Positions 8,316 to 17,784 of a DNA stretch of 64,000 nucleotides are shown here, in pieces (positions within the stretch are counted from its first letter, which is position 1; the number at the start of each line of letters is the position of its first letter). The position numbers and the translations under genes are program-made. Location of the stretch: the NCBI GenBank assembly GCA_963798195.1, contig CAWCSF010000010.1, positions 248,001-312,000 of the forward strand, given 5' to 3'. The notes beneath the pieces were generated by a model. It worked only from the letters and a program-made list of their open reading frames with translations. It was not told the origin of the DNA and did not search any database. Source of the stretch: CAVSRC01 sp963798195. Its GTDB lineage: Bacteria; Pseudomonadota; Alphaproteobacteria; Rhizobiales; Kaistiaceae.

Positions 8316-9277
8316 ACGTCCAGTCCATAGGATGAGGCGTCGCGGACGCCACGGTGGAAGCGGAGCTTGCGGTAATACTCCAGCGGATCCTTGGGCACGA
8401 CGAGCGCGCCTTCCGGAACGGTCAGCCAGTCGTAGAGCCTGGTCAGCAGGAAGCGCAGCGCCGCGCCGCGCGCCAGTACCGGCAGGGCCGCAATCTCGGT
8501 AGCCGTGAACGGGCGCACGCTGCCATAGCCGGTCAGCAGCGAACGCGCCTTGGTGATATTGAGCGCACCGTCCGACTCGAAGCACCAGGCGTTGAGGCAG
8601 ACGGCGACGTCGTAGGCGAGCATGTCGTTGCAGGCGAAATAAAAGTCGATGAGGCCCGACAGGTTCTTGCCAAGAAAGAAGACGTTGTCGGGAAAGAGGT
8701 CGGCGTGGATGACGCCGCCCGGCAGATCGGACGGCCAGTGCTTCTCCGCTTCGTCGAGTTCCTGTTCGATCTCGGCGCCCAGTCCGGGCGTCACGCCGTC
8801 AGCGCGGCCGTCACACTGGCGATAGAGGGGGCGCCAGCCCTCGACCGAGAGCGCGTTCTTGCGAGTCAGGGAAAAATCGGCGCCGGCGAGGTGCATGCGG
8901 GCCAGTGCCGCGCCGACCGCGGCGCAATGTTCATTCCGCGGGCGTCGGACCGACATGCCGGAAAGGAACGTGACCATCGCCGCCGGCCGGCCGGCCAACT
9001 GCTTCAGCGCGTTGCCCTTTCGGTCGTGGACCGGCGTCGGGCAGGTGATGCCCTTCTCGGCGAGGTGTTCCATCAGGCCGAGGAAGAACGGGAGGTCGGG
9101 CGCGGCGACGCGCTTCTCGTAAAGAGTGAGGATGAACTGGCCGCCCTCGGCGACGACGAGGAAGTTGGAATTCTCGACGCCCTCGGCGATGCCCTTGCAG
9201 GACAGTGCCGCGCCGAGGTCGTAATCCCGCATGAAGGCGGCGAATTCGTCGTCCGGAATTTCGGTATAAACCGCCAT
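8312..9277 (-). CDS. thrB: Homoserine kinase, ThrB type II (choline-kinase fold)
   Basis: It phosphorylates L-homoserine for threonine synthesis. The 321-residue protein belongs to the aminoglycoside phosphotransferase-like homoserine kinases common in alphaproteobacteria, not the GHMP-type enzyme of enterics. The phosphotransfer loop is H191-A-D193 to N198 (HADLFPDN), and the metal-binding segment is LIDFYFACND. The N-terminus (MAVYTEI) and the segment GVENSNFLV are typical. It overlaps rnhA by 4 bases. Its pathway partner thrC lies at 16220-17626. Confidence 0.94.
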   Translation of the reverse strand: MAVYTEIPDDEFAAFMRDYDLGAALSCKGIAEGVENSNFLVVAEGGQFILTLYEKRVAAPDLPFFLGLMEHLAEKGITCPTPVHDRKGNALKQLAGRPAAMVTFLSGMSVRRPRNEHCAAVGAALARMHLAGADFSLTRKNALSVEGWRPLYRQCDGRADGVTPGLGAEIEQELDEAEKHWPSDLPGGVIHADLFPDNVFFLGKNLSGLIDFYFACNDMLAYDVAVCLNAWCFESDGALNITKARSLLTGYGSVRPFTATEIAALPVLARGAALRFLLTRLYDWLTVPEGALVVPKDPLEYYRKLRFHRGVRDASSYGLDV

Positions 9278-9387
9278 CTGGCCGCTGCGCGTTGCGTTGC
9301 TGCCGCTTGATCACACGCCCGGCCGTGCTAGGCAACGGGTCGCATTCCTCGGCCCGCACCTTTCCGCCCTCCGAACCGGTCCCAAAG

Positions 9388-10284
9388 ATGGCTGTTCCGC
9401 CCTGGTTGTGGGTTGTCTTCACGCTCGCTGCGGCGACCGCGCAGACGTTCCGCAACGCCACCCAAAGGAGCCTGACCGAACGGCTGGGCACCGTCGGAGC
9501 GACCCATATCCGTTTCCTCTTCGGATTGCCGTTCGGAGTGCTCATCCTGTTGGTCGTCATGCTGGCGACGGGGGAGGTGGTCCCGCCCACCGCTGCGTCG
9601 CTGGCCTGGACGACCGTGGGCGCCGTCTGCCAGATCGGCGCGACCGCGCTGATGCTGGCGACCATGCGCGAGCGCTCGTTCGTCGTCACAACGGCCTACA
9701 CCAAGACCGAGCCGGTGCAGGTGGCGCTATTTGCCGTGGTCTTTCTCGGCGACCATCTCGGCATCATGCTTGCTGCGGCCGTGCTCATCGCGACCGCGGG
9801 GGTGCTCGTCCTGTCGTGGCCGTCGCGCGACGCGCGTGAGGTCTTCTCATGGCGGCCGGCGGTCCTCGGCATAGCGTCGGGCGCGCTCTTCGCGTTGGCG
9901 GCAGTCGGCTTCCGCGGTGGCATTCTCGCCCTCGGCACGCCCTCCTATGTCTCGGCTGCGACCGAGACGCTGGCTGTCTCTCTGACGATCCAGACCGTGC
10001 TGCTTTCCGGCTGGCTCTATTTCCGCCAGCCGAAGGTGCTGCGTGCCGTGCTGCAAGCCTGGCGACCGTCGCTGCCCGCCGGCTTCCTCGGTGCATTCGC
10101 CTCGGAGATGTGGTTCCTGGCCTTTGCGATTCAGGCAGCAGCGCCGGTTCGCACGCTGGGCCTGGTCGAAATCCTGATCGCCGGACTGGTGTCGCGCCGC
10201 TTGTTCGCGCAGGCGCCAACCCTGCGCGACATTGCCGGCATGGCGTTGGTGGTGATCGGAATCGTTCTGCTGTTCAACGGCTGA
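9388..10284 (+). CDS. EamA/DMT-superfamily transporter
   Basis: This 298-residue integral membrane protein has about ten hydrophobic segments and the two-fold repeat of EamA drug/metabolite transporters. Internal features include an acidic site in AYTKTEPVQVALFAVVFLGD at the end of the first repeat and SEMWFLAFAIQAA in the second. The substrate is unknown. The ATG at 9388 is preferred over upstream in-frame codons. It stands on the opposite strand between thrB and ispH, and its end overlaps ispH by 11 bases tail to tail. Confidence 0.85.
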   Translation: MAVPPWLWVVFTLAAATAQTFRNATQRSLTERLGTVGATHIRFLFGLPFGVLILLVVMLATGEVVPPTAASLAWTTVGAVCQIGATALMLATMRERSFVVTTAYTKTEPVQVALFAVVFLGDHLGIMLAAAVLIATAGVLVLSWPSRDAREVFSWRPAVLGIASGALFALAAVGFRGGILALGTPSYVSAATETLAVSLTIQTVLLSGWLYFRQPKVLRAVLQAWRPSLPAGFLGAFASEMWFLAFAIQAAAPVRTLGLVEILIAGLVSRRLFAQAPTLRDIAGMALVVIGIVLLFNG

Positions 10285-11251
10285 GGGCAGGAGTCTCAGG
10301 CGCTTCGCGGAGTGCCCGCGGCAGGTTGAACACCACGTCCTCCTCGGCGGCGGTCACCACCTCGACGGTCACGTCGTAGCGCGAAGCGAAAGCGTCGATG
10401 ACTTCCTCGACCAGCACTTCAGGCGCTGACGCGCCGGCGGTGATGCCGACGCGGCGGACGCCGGTGAGGCGTTGCCAGTCGATGTCGCCGGCCCGCTGGA
10501 CCAGCATGGAAACCGGACAGCCGGCGCGCTCGGCCACTTCGCGCAGACGCTGAGAGTTGGACGAGTTCGGCGCGCCGATCACCACCATCGCGTCGATCTG
10601 CCGGGCGATGCGCTTCACCGCCTCCTGGCGGTTGGTAGTCGCGTAGCAGATGTCTTCCTTGTGCGGCGCCGTCATTTCAGGAAACCGCTCGGTCAGGATC
10701 GCGACGATCGCCGCCGTGTCATCGACCGAAAGTGTCGTCTGGGTGATGTAGGCGAGCCTTTCCGGCGAACTCGGCTGAAAGGCACGCGCATCGGCCTCGG
10801 TCTCGATCAGCGTGATGGTGCCCGCGGGCAATTGTCCCATGGTGCCGACCACTTCCGGGTGCCCGGCATGGCCGATGAGGACGATCTCGCGCCCCTTGCG
10901 GAAATGAATCTCGGCTTCGCGATGCACCTTGGTGACCAGCGGGCAGGTCGCGTCGAGGTGAAACAGGTTGCGAAACTGCGCCGCTTCGGGGACCGCTTTG
11001 GCGACGCCGTGGGCCGAGAAGACAACCGGCTGGCCGGTGTCGGGAATTTCGTCCAGTTCCTCGACGAACACCGCGCCTTTCGCCTTCAGGCTGTCGACGA
11101 CATAGCGGTTGTGCACGATCTCGTGGCGCACATAGACCGGAGGGCCGAATTTCTTCAGCGCCAGCTCGACGATCTGGATCGCGCGATCGACGCCGGCGCA
11201 AAACCCGCGTGGGCTACACAGGAGAACGTCGAGGGGAGGCTTGCTGCTCAT
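10274..11251 (-). CDS. ispH: 4-hydroxy-3-methylbut-2-enyl diphosphate reductase
   Basis: IspH (LytB) is the last enzyme of the MEP isoprenoid pathway, yielding IPP and DMAPP. The three cysteines that hold its iron-sulfur cluster are present: C18 (RGFCAGV), C103 (DATCPLV) and C202 (ICYATTNRQ). The catalytic glutamate lies in ITLIETEAD. The length of 325 residues is normal. Another MEP gene (ispE, 42393) and a polyprenyl synthase (45371) are also in the window but not adjacent. Confidence 0.97.
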   Translation of the reverse strand: MSSKPPLDVLLCSPRGFCAGVDRAIQIVELALKKFGPPVYVRHEIVHNRYVVDSLKAKGAVFVEELDEIPDTGQPVVFSAHGVAKAVPEAAQFRNLFHLDATCPLVTKVHREAEIHFRKGREIVLIGHAGHPEVVGTMGQLPAGTITLIETEADARAFQPSSPERLAYITQTTLSVDDTAAIVAILTERFPEMTAPHKEDICYATTNRQEAVKRIARQIDAMVVIGAPNSSNSQRLREVAERAGCPVSMLVQRAGDIDWQRLTGVRRVGITAGASAPEVLVEEVIDAFASRYDVTVEVVTAAEEDVVFNLPRALREAPETPALSR

Positions 11252-11327
11252 GCGGGGAATAGGGGGATCGCCGCGCCCGGAGTCAAGGACGACCGGAGAA
11301 AGGCAGCCGGATCAAGGACTTGCCCGG

Positions 11328-14234
11328 TCAGGCCAGCTCTTCTTCCTCGTCCTCGTCGGCCGTGCGGAAGATCAGCTTGCTCGCCTCGGCCGCCGTCATC
11401 GGCTGGCCATAGAGGAAGCCCTGCACGTACTCGCATTCGAGATCGTTCAACTCCATCTCGTCGGCCTCGGACTCTGCGCCCTCGGCGACCACCTCCATGC
11501 CGAGGTCGTGCGCCAGTGCGATGATCGAGCGGAGGATGACGCGCCGATCACCGATGCCGCTGCCGCGCACGAAGGTCTGGTCGATCTTGATCGTGTCGAA
11601 CGGGAAGCGCTGCAGGTATGAGAGCGACGAGTAGCCCGTGCCGAAATCGTCGAGCGACAGGCCGGCGCCGAGTTCGCGTACGCGCGTCAGCACCTGCGCC
11701 GCGTATTCCGGGTTCTCCATGACCAGGCTCTCGGTCACCTCGAGCTTCAGCGAACCCTGCGCGAGGTTGGAGCGGACCAGCACCGACTTCACGTCGTTGA
11801 TCAGGTCATGGCGGAGCAGTTGGCGGCTGGACACGTTGACGCTGACGAACAGCGACGTATGGCGGCCGAGCTCCTCTTGCCATTCGGCGAGCTGCCGTGC
11901 CGCCCGGTCGAGCACGAACAGCCCGAGCGGAATGATCAGGCCTGTGCGTTCGGCGAGCGGGATGAAGTCGCTCGGCGGAATGCGCCCGAGCTTGGGGTGG
12001 TCCCACCGCACCAGCGCCTCGAAGCCGGCGATCGTCTTGTCCTCCAGCCGCACGACCGGCTGGTAAAGCACCTTGATCTCCTCGCGGCCGAGGGCGCGGC
12101 GGAGGTCCAATTCCAGCGTGGCGAGGTCGCTGCCGTGCTGGCGCAGCGCCGGCCGGAACGCCTCGATCCTGTCACCGCCCAGCCGTTTGGCGTGGAACGT
12201 GCCCATCTCGGCGTCCTTCACCAGGTCGTCAGGCTCCTGCTGCTGCTGCTTGCCGTCATACATGGCAATGCCGATCGAGCCGGTCAGGAAGATCTCGCGC
12301 TCGCCGAGCGTGATCGGCGCGCGCAGCGTCCGGCGTACGGACTCGGCGAAGGCGGCGATGCGTTCCGGCTGGCTCTCCGAGATCAACAGGAAGGCGAACT
12401 GGTCGCCGGAGAGGCGGGCGAGCGTGTCCTGCTGCTTGAGCAGGCGGGCGAGACGCCGTGCGATGGTCAGCAGGATCGAGTCGCCGACCGCGACGCCGAA
12501 GCCGTCGTTGACCTGCTTGAAGCGGTCGATGTCGAGAATGAACACCGACGGCCGGGTCGTCCCTTCTGCGTTCGTGCGCGTGACTGCGGAGCGCAGGCGG
12601 TCGAGAAAGAGTTCGCGGTTGGGCAGGCCGGTGAGGTTGTCGTGCACCGCGTCGTGCAGCAGCCGCTCCTCGGCGGTGCGCTCTTCGGTCACGTCGAGCA
12701 GCGTGCCAACGCAGCGCAGCACCTCGCCGTCGCTGCCCAGCACCGGCCGGGCGCGCAGGTGGAAGAAGCGGTAGTGGCCGTCCTCGCAGCGCAGCCGGAA
12801 ATCCTGGTGGATGCGCCCGCGGCGTAATTCCACGGCGGTGTCCAGAGTGGTGCGGAAACGGTCGCGGTCGCCCGGATGGAGAATCTCCAGCCAGTCGCGC
12901 GCCGGCCCCTCCAGCGCGCCTCGGCTGAGGCCGAGCAGGTCCTCGGCTTCCGGACCCGTATAGATATGGTCGCGCGGCACGTCCCAGTCCCAGACGATGT
13001 CGCCGGCCCCTGTCAGCGCCAGTGCCTTGCGCTCCGTGTCGCCGATCGGCCCCTGCATGATCGCGCCGCCGGCGAAAGCGTGCTGCATCACCGTGAAGCC
13101 GATAAGGAGGACGATCAGTACCAGTCCGCCAGCAAGCGCCGGCTGGACGACGTCGTTCACCAGATCGCCCGTAACCGTCAGCCACGCGGCGAACGTCCAC
13201 ACCAGCAGCAGCACCCAGGTCGGGATCAGCATGATGGCGCGGTCGTAGCTGTGCGTGGCGAGGTAAACGACGATGCCGAAGCCGGCCACCGCAGTGAAGC
13301 CGATCGAGAAGCGCGCAATACCGGCCGCTACCGACGGCTCGATCACCGCAACGCCAAGCAGAATGCCGAGGCCGATCAGCCAGCCGATGGTCAGGTGGCT
13401 GTAGCGCACGTGCCAGCGGTTCAGGTTGAGGTACGTGTAGGTAAAGATGACGATCGAAGCGGCAAGGAACACTTCCGCGCCGGCGCGCCAGACCTGATCG
13501 CCGCCGGGCGCGATGTTGATAACGCGATTCCAGAATCCGAAATCGATGCAGAGGTAGATCAGCACCGCCCAGGCGAGCGCGGCGGTCGCGGGGAACATGG
13601 CGGTGCCCTTGACCACGAAGACGATGGTCAGGAACAGCGCCAGCAGGCCCGAGATGCCGAGCACGATGCCGCGATAGAGCGTGTAACTGTTGACCGAGTC
13701 CTTGTAGGCGTCGCTGTCCCACAGATAGAGCTGCGGCAGGTCGAGCGTGCGCAACTCGGCGACAAACGTCACCACCGCGCCAGGGTCGAGGGTGACGCGG
13801 AAGACGTCGGCTTCCTGGCTCGGCTGGCGGTCTGGCGCGAACCCCTGGCTCGGCGTAATCGAGGCAATGCGCGACGCGCCAAGGTCGGGCCAGAACAGGC
13901 CGGAGCCGGCGAGGCGGAAGTGCGGCGCGACCAGCAGTCGGTCGATCTGCTCGTCGCCGTTGTTGGCGAGCGCGAAGACCGCCCAGAAGGAACTGCCGCC
14001 GTTGCTCTCGCGCGCGCGGATTTCGATGCGGCGCACGATGCCGTCGGCGCCCGGCGCCGTCGAAACCTGGATACGGTCGTCCTGCTGGCGATAGAGCTGG
14101 AGGGCCCGTGTCAGGTCGAGAGTCCGGCCGTCCAGCGGAACCGCGACGGCCTCAAGCGCGTCCGCCGGCGCCGTTGCCACGAACACTGTCAGTATTGCGA
14201 AGATGAGGACCGCGACACGCCGCGCGAACTGCAA
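11328..14234 (-). CDS. 7TM sensor PAS-GGDEF(degenerate)-EAL cyclic-di-GMP phosphodiesterase
   Basis: With the TTG start at 14234 this is a 968-residue membrane signalling protein. In order: signal peptide (about 1-26), periplasmic sensor domain (27-185), seven membrane helices (about 190-395), a PAS/PAC domain (about 415-530), a GGDEF domain and an EAL domain. The cyclase motif is SGDQF (609-613), so c-di-GMP synthesis is unlikely. The EAL domain keeps E739 (EALVRW), NVSSRQL, TESLVM, DDFGTGYSSL, IKID, AEGAE and QGFLYGQP, so phosphodiesterase activity is expected. The layout resembles 7TMR-DISM sensors. Upstream in-frame sequence reaching 14822 is the shadow of the GNAT gene. Confidence 0.88.
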   Translation of the reverse strand: MQFARRVAVLIFAILTVFVATAPADALEAVAVPLDGRTLDLTRALQLYRQQDDRIQVSTAPGADGIVRRIEIRARESNGGSSFWAVFALANNGDEQIDRLLVAPHFRLAGSGLFWPDLGASRIASITPSQGFAPDRQPSQEADVFRVTLDPGAVVTFVAELRTLDLPQLYLWDSDAYKDSVNSYTLYRGIVLGISGLLALFLTIVFVVKGTAMFPATAALAWAVLIYLCIDFGFWNRVINIAPGGDQVWRAGAEVFLAASIVIFTYTYLNLNRWHVRYSHLTIGWLIGLGILLGVAVIEPSVAAGIARFSIGFTAVAGFGIVVYLATHSYDRAIMLIPTWVLLLVWTFAAWLTVTGDLVNDVVQPALAGGLVLIVLLIGFTVMQHAFAGGAIMQGPIGDTERKALALTGAGDIVWDWDVPRDHIYTGPEAEDLLGLSRGALEGPARDWLEILHPGDRDRFRTTLDTAVELRRGRIHQDFRLRCEDGHYRFFHLRARPVLGSDGEVLRCVGTLLDVTEERTAEERLLHDAVHDNLTGLPNRELFLDRLRSAVTRTNAEGTTRPSVFILDIDRFKQVNDGFGVAVGDSILLTIARRLARLLKQQDTLARLSGDQFAFLLISESQPERIAAFAESVRRTLRAPITLGEREIFLTGSIGIAMYDGKQQQQEPDDLVKDAEMGTFHAKRLGGDRIEAFRPALRQHGSDLATLELDLRRALGREEIKVLYQPVVRLEDKTIAGFEALVRWDHPKLGRIPPSDFIPLAERTGLIIPLGLFVLDRAARQLAEWQEELGRHTSLFVSVNVSSRQLLRHDLINDVKSVLVRSNLAQGSLKLEVTESLVMENPEYAAQVLTRVRELGAGLSLDDFGTGYSSLSYLQRFPFDTIKIDQTFVRGSGIGDRRVILRSIIALAHDLGMEVVAEGAESEADEMELNDLECEYVQGFLYGQPMTAAEASKLIFRTADEDEEEELA

Positions 14235-14332
14235 CCGATCCTCCAGGGCCCGAGGCGATTCGAAGAGTACTATGTTGATCCCACCGCTCCGGCAAGCGGA
14301 ACGATGGGCCGGCGTGCCCTGGGCTGCCCCGC

Positions 14333-14920
14333 CTACGGCCGGGGGTCGTCGCGGACAAGCCCGAAGAGCAGATGATCCTGCCAACGGCCATCGATGCACA
14401 GGTATTTCCGCGCGTAGCCCTCCCGCGTGAATCCGGCCTTTTCGAGGAGGCGTATCGACGCGGCGTTGTGCGGCAGGCACGCGGCCTCGATGCGGTTGAG
14501 ATTGAGCGTATCGAAGGCGAATCGTGTGACCGCCCTGACGGCGCTGGTCATCAGGCCCTTGCCGGCATGGGTTTGTCCCATCCAGTAGCCAAGCACCACT
14601 GATTGGGTAACGCCGCGCTGGACTTGCGACAGGGTCAGCCCGCCGAGCAGGATGTCGCTGTCTGGTGAGAACACGAAGAAGGGGTAGCCTGTGCCATTGC
14701 GGATTTCGCGCTGGTAGCGGCGAAGCCGCCGGCGGAACGCCAGCTTGGTGAGATCGTCTGCCGGCCAGATCGGTTCCCATGGCGCGAGGAACGATCGACT
14801 CTCCTCGCGCAGCCGCGCCCATTGCGGATAGTCGCCAAGAACCGGTGCGCGCAGCATCACGCGGTCGCCGCGCAATATGGGCGGCACGTTGTTGGTGGAG
14901 ATAGAACGAAGGAAAGCCAT
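14333..14920 (-). CDS. GNAT N-acetyltransferase, RimJ-like
   Basis: This 195-residue GCN5-related acetyltransferase resembles the RimJ/RimL ribosomal-protein acetyltransferases. Visible features are RGDRVMLRAP at the start, GYWMGQTHAGKGLMTSAVRA (motif A, the acetyl-CoA pyrophosphate loop) and EAACLPHNAASIRLLEKAGF (motif B). The substrate could be the N-terminus of a ribosomal protein but cannot be proven from sequence. It lies between the M16 peptidase (20 bases upstream) and the EAL gene on the same strand, an order I recall from other rhizobial genomes. Confidence 0.88.
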   Translation of the reverse strand: MAFLRSISTNNVPPILRGDRVMLRAPVLGDYPQWARLREESRSFLAPWEPIWPADDLTKLAFRRRLRRYQREIRNGTGYPFFVFSPDSDILLGGLTLSQVQRGVTQSVVLGYWMGQTHAGKGLMTSAVRAVTRFAFDTLNLNRIEAACLPHNAASIRLLEKAGFTREGYARKYLCIDGRWQDHLLFGLVRDDPRP

Positions 14921-14940
14921 TCCCGCCGCTCCCCGCGACT

Positions 14941-16215
14941 TCAGGCGTTCAGGTGTGCGCCGAACCGCTCGGCAATCTTCTCTTGACCGATCAGGCCGTC
15001 CAGCTTGCCGACCGCGGTCAGGGTCGGCTGGCTGCCCGTGAAAATATCTCCAGCGAGCTTGCGCAAGTCTTCCACCGTGATCGCTTCGATGCGTCCGGCG
15101 AGTTCGTCGACGGGTATCGGACGCCCAAAGAGCAGCATCTGTCGCGCAATCTGACCGGCGCGCGCGGCGGGACTTTCCAGAGTCATCAACAGCCCGGCAC
15201 GCAACTGCGCCTTGGCGCGCTGCAGCTCCGTCTCGTTGATATCGTGGGCGGACCGTTCGAGCTCGCCCAGGACGACCGGCATCAGCTCGGCGACATCGTC
15301 CGGCCCGGTGGCGGCATGCACGCCGAACATGCCGGTGTCGGAGAAGCTCCAGTGGAAGGCATAGATCGAATAGCAGAGGCCGCGCCGTTCGCGCACCTCC
15401 TGGAAGAGACGCGATGACATGCCGCCGCCGAGCACGGCCGAGAGAACCTGGGCCGTATAAAAGGCGTCGGAGGTGTAGGGCCGGCCCTCGAAGCCGATCA
15501 TCACCTGTGTCTCCATCAGGTCGCGGGACTCGCGAAGGTCGCCGCCGGTGTAGCGCGCCGCAGTCGGCATCGGGCCGGGCTGGCTGGAGAGCTTGCCGAA
15601 CCGATCCTCGGCGAGCGCGACGATCTCGTCGTGGTTCACCGCGCCGGCAGCGGCCATCACCATGGCCGGCCCGCGATAGTGGAGGCCGAGATATTCGTCG
15701 AGCATCGGCGAGCCGACCGCCTGAACCGTCTCCGGCGTGCCCAGGATGGTCCTGCCGATGGGCTGGGTCGGGTAGGCGGCTTCGGTGAAGAGGTCGAATA
15801 CCCGATCGTCAGGCGTATCGCGGGCGGCGCCGATCTCCTGGAGAATGACGTGCTGTTCGCGGGCCAGTTCGCTCGGGTCGAAAGCCGAATTCTGGAGAAT
15901 GTCCGAGAGGATATCGATGGCGAGCGGCACGTCGTTCTTCAGGATGCGCGCGTAATAGGACGTGGTCTCGACGCTGGTGGCAGCGTTGACCTCGCCGCCG
16001 ACCGCCTCGATCTGCTCGGCGATGTCGATGGCCGATCGCGTGTGCGTTCCCTTGAAGGCCATGTGCTCGAGAAGATGCGAAAGGCCGTGCTCATGCTCGC
16101 GCTCCGATCGCGAGCCAGCGCCGACCCAGATGCCGAGCGCGGCGCTTTCCAGGTGGTCCATGGCGTGGGTGACGACCGTCAGGCCGGACTCGAGACGCGA
16201 CAGGCGAACGGTCAT
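14941..16215 (-). CDS. M16 family zinc metallopeptidase (processing peptidase-like)
   Basis: This 424-residue pitrilysin-family peptidase is of the bacterial type closest to mitochondrial processing peptidase beta. The inverted zinc motif is H47-L-L-E50-H51, followed by a downstream Glu in the ETTSYYARI region. The segment GGGMSSRLFQEVRERRGLCYSIYAF is the family signature of the second half. The ATG at 16215 is chosen because the residues beyond it (to 16284) lie inside thrC. The gap to thrC is 4 bases, so both are probably one transcript. Confidence 0.93.
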   Translation of the reverse strand: MTVRLSRLESGLTVVTHAMDHLESAALGIWVGAGSRSEREHEHGLSHLLEHMAFKGTHTRSAIDIAEQIEAVGGEVNAATSVETTSYYARILKNDVPLAIDILSDILQNSAFDPSELAREQHVILQEIGAARDTPDDRVFDLFTEAAYPTQPIGRTILGTPETVQAVGSPMLDEYLGLHYRGPAMVMAAAGAVNHDEIVALAEDRFGKLSSQPGPMPTAARYTGGDLRESRDLMETQVMIGFEGRPYTSDAFYTAQVLSAVLGGGMSSRLFQEVRERRGLCYSIYAFHWSFSDTGMFGVHAATGPDDVAELMPVVLGELERSAHDINETELQRAKAQLRAGLLMTLESPAARAGQIARQMLLFGRPIPVDELAGRIEAITVEDLRKLAGDIFTGSQPTLTAVGKLDGLIGQEKIAERFGAHLNA

Positions 16216-16219
16216 GAAA

Positions 16220-17626
16220 TCAGACTCTCTCTGCTGCGGCGCGGCTGTGCGCCGCAATGTGATCTTCAACCGCCCCGATATCATTTGGGACGGTCACGTA
16301 GCGCTCCGCCTTTTCGGCGATGGCAGTGAGCGCCTCCGGAAGCACTGTGTCGTGGCCAGTTGCCGCTTTGACGGCGGCGCCGAACTTGGCCGGGTGGGCG
16401 GTCGCCAGCGTCACCATCGGCACAGCTGGATCGACGAAACGTTTGGCGACCGAAAGTCCCACCGCCGTGTGCGGATCGGGCAGGAAACCCGTAGCCGCAT
16501 GAACGTCGCGGATCGTGGCCGCGGTTTCGGCCTCGTCCGCGCTCCCGGCGGAGAAATCCGTTCGGATTGCCGCGAGCGTTCTTTCCTCGATGTCGAACGA
16601 CCGGCTCTGCGCCAGGCGCTGCATCAGTCGCCGCACGCCGTCAGCGTCGCGCCCGCCGGCCTCGAAAAGGAGTCGCTCGAAATTCGACGAGACCTGGATG
16701 TCCATGGAAGGTGAGACGGTCGCTTCCACCGCGCGCAGGTCGTAGCGGCCGGTCGTCAGTGCGCGCGCCAGTATGTCGTTGATATTGGTAGCGATGACCA
16801 GGCGGTCAATGGGAAGGCCCATCCTCTTCGCGGCATACCCCGCGAAGATATCGCCGAAATTGCCAGTGGGGACGGTGAAAGAGGTTTTGCGTCCCGGCGC
16901 GCCGAGCGCCACGGCCGATGTGAAGTAATAGACGATCTGGCCGAGAATGCGCGCCCAGTTGATCGAGTTGATCCCGGCGAGGCCGATACGATCGCGCAGC
17001 TTCTCGTTGCCGAACAGGCCCTTCACCATGGCCTGGCAGTCGTCGAATGTGCCCTGTACCGCCACCGCGTGGACGTTGGCGTCATTGGCGGTCGTCATCT
17101 GCCGCTGCTGGATGGGTGAAACGCGCCCCTCCGGAAACAGGATGAAGACGTCAACGTTGTCGCGCCCGCGGAAGGCCTCGATTGCGGCCGCGCCGGTATC
17201 GCCCGACGTAGCGCCGACGATGGTCACGCGGCTGCCGCGCTTCGCCAGCACGTGGTCCATCATGCGCGCCAGCAGTTGCATGGCGACGTCCTTGAACGCC
17301 AGCGTGGGGCCGTGGAAGAGTTCCAGCACCCATTCGCTGGGGGCGATCTGGGTCAGCGGTACAACCGCCGGATGCCGAAATGTCGCATAGGCCGACTGGG
17401 TCATGGCGCGGAGGTCGTCGTCCGGAATCTCGCCGGCGACGAATGGCCGGGTGACCTCGAATGCCGCTTCCGCGTAGGGCCGGCCGGCCAGCGCTGCCAT
17501 CCCCTGTGGCGTCATCACGGGCCAGTTGGTCGGCACGTACAGCCCGCCGTCGCGGGCAAGGCCCGCGAGCAGAACGTCGGCAAACCCGAGTTCGGGCGCC
17601 TGGCCGCGCGTACTGACGTATTTCAT
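16220..17626 (-). CDS. thrC: Threonine synthase
   Basis: This PLP enzyme converts O-phosphohomoserine to threonine, completing the step after ThrB. The 468-residue length fits the long proteobacterial type. The PLP lysine is K112 in HGPTLAFKDVAM, and the phosphate-binding loop is GATSGDTGAAAIEAF. MKYVSTRG is the standard N-terminus. It starts the minus-strand cluster thrC-M16-GNAT-EAL. The 158-base region upstream separates it from the divergent lipoprotein gene and should hold both promoters. Confidence 0.96.
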   Translation of the reverse strand: MKYVSTRGQAPELGFADVLLAGLARDGGLYVPTNWPVMTPQGMAALAGRPYAEAAFEVTRPFVAGEIPDDDLRAMTQSAYATFRHPAVVPLTQIAPSEWVLELFHGPTLAFKDVAMQLLARMMDHVLAKRGSRVTIVGATSGDTGAAAIEAFRGRDNVDVFILFPEGRVSPIQQRQMTTANDANVHAVAVQGTFDDCQAMVKGLFGNEKLRDRIGLAGINSINWARILGQIVYYFTSAVALGAPGRKTSFTVPTGNFGDIFAGYAAKRMGLPIDRLVIATNINDILARALTTGRYDLRAVEATVSPSMDIQVSSNFERLLFEAGGRDADGVRRLMQRLAQSRSFDIEERTLAAIRTDFSAGSADEAETAATIRDVHAATGFLPDPHTAVGLSVAKRFVDPAVPMVTLATAHPAKFGAAVKAATGHDTVLPEALTAIAEKAERYVTVPNDIGAVEDHIAAHSRAAAERV

Positions 17627-17784
17627 TGCTGGGCCTTGGTTTCAGCCATGTCCCGGGGCCTGCCCGGATGGCCGAACCTAGCGACCGGGGGCTAACCCGG
17701 CAAGCAAACACTCCGGTTCCGCTGGTCGCCATCGGGGGGAAGCACTGCTATAGAAAGGCCGCATTTTTCCTGAAGGAAACGGCA

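Noticed and set aside
12238..12250. CTG repeat as a phase-variation tract
   Set aside because: Changes of a triplet repeat would not shift the frame, and it is only four units long.
14235..14822. N-terminal extension of the EAL protein to 14822
   Set aside because: It lies over the GNAT gene in another frame and has no domain; the TTG at 14234 gives a clean signal peptide.
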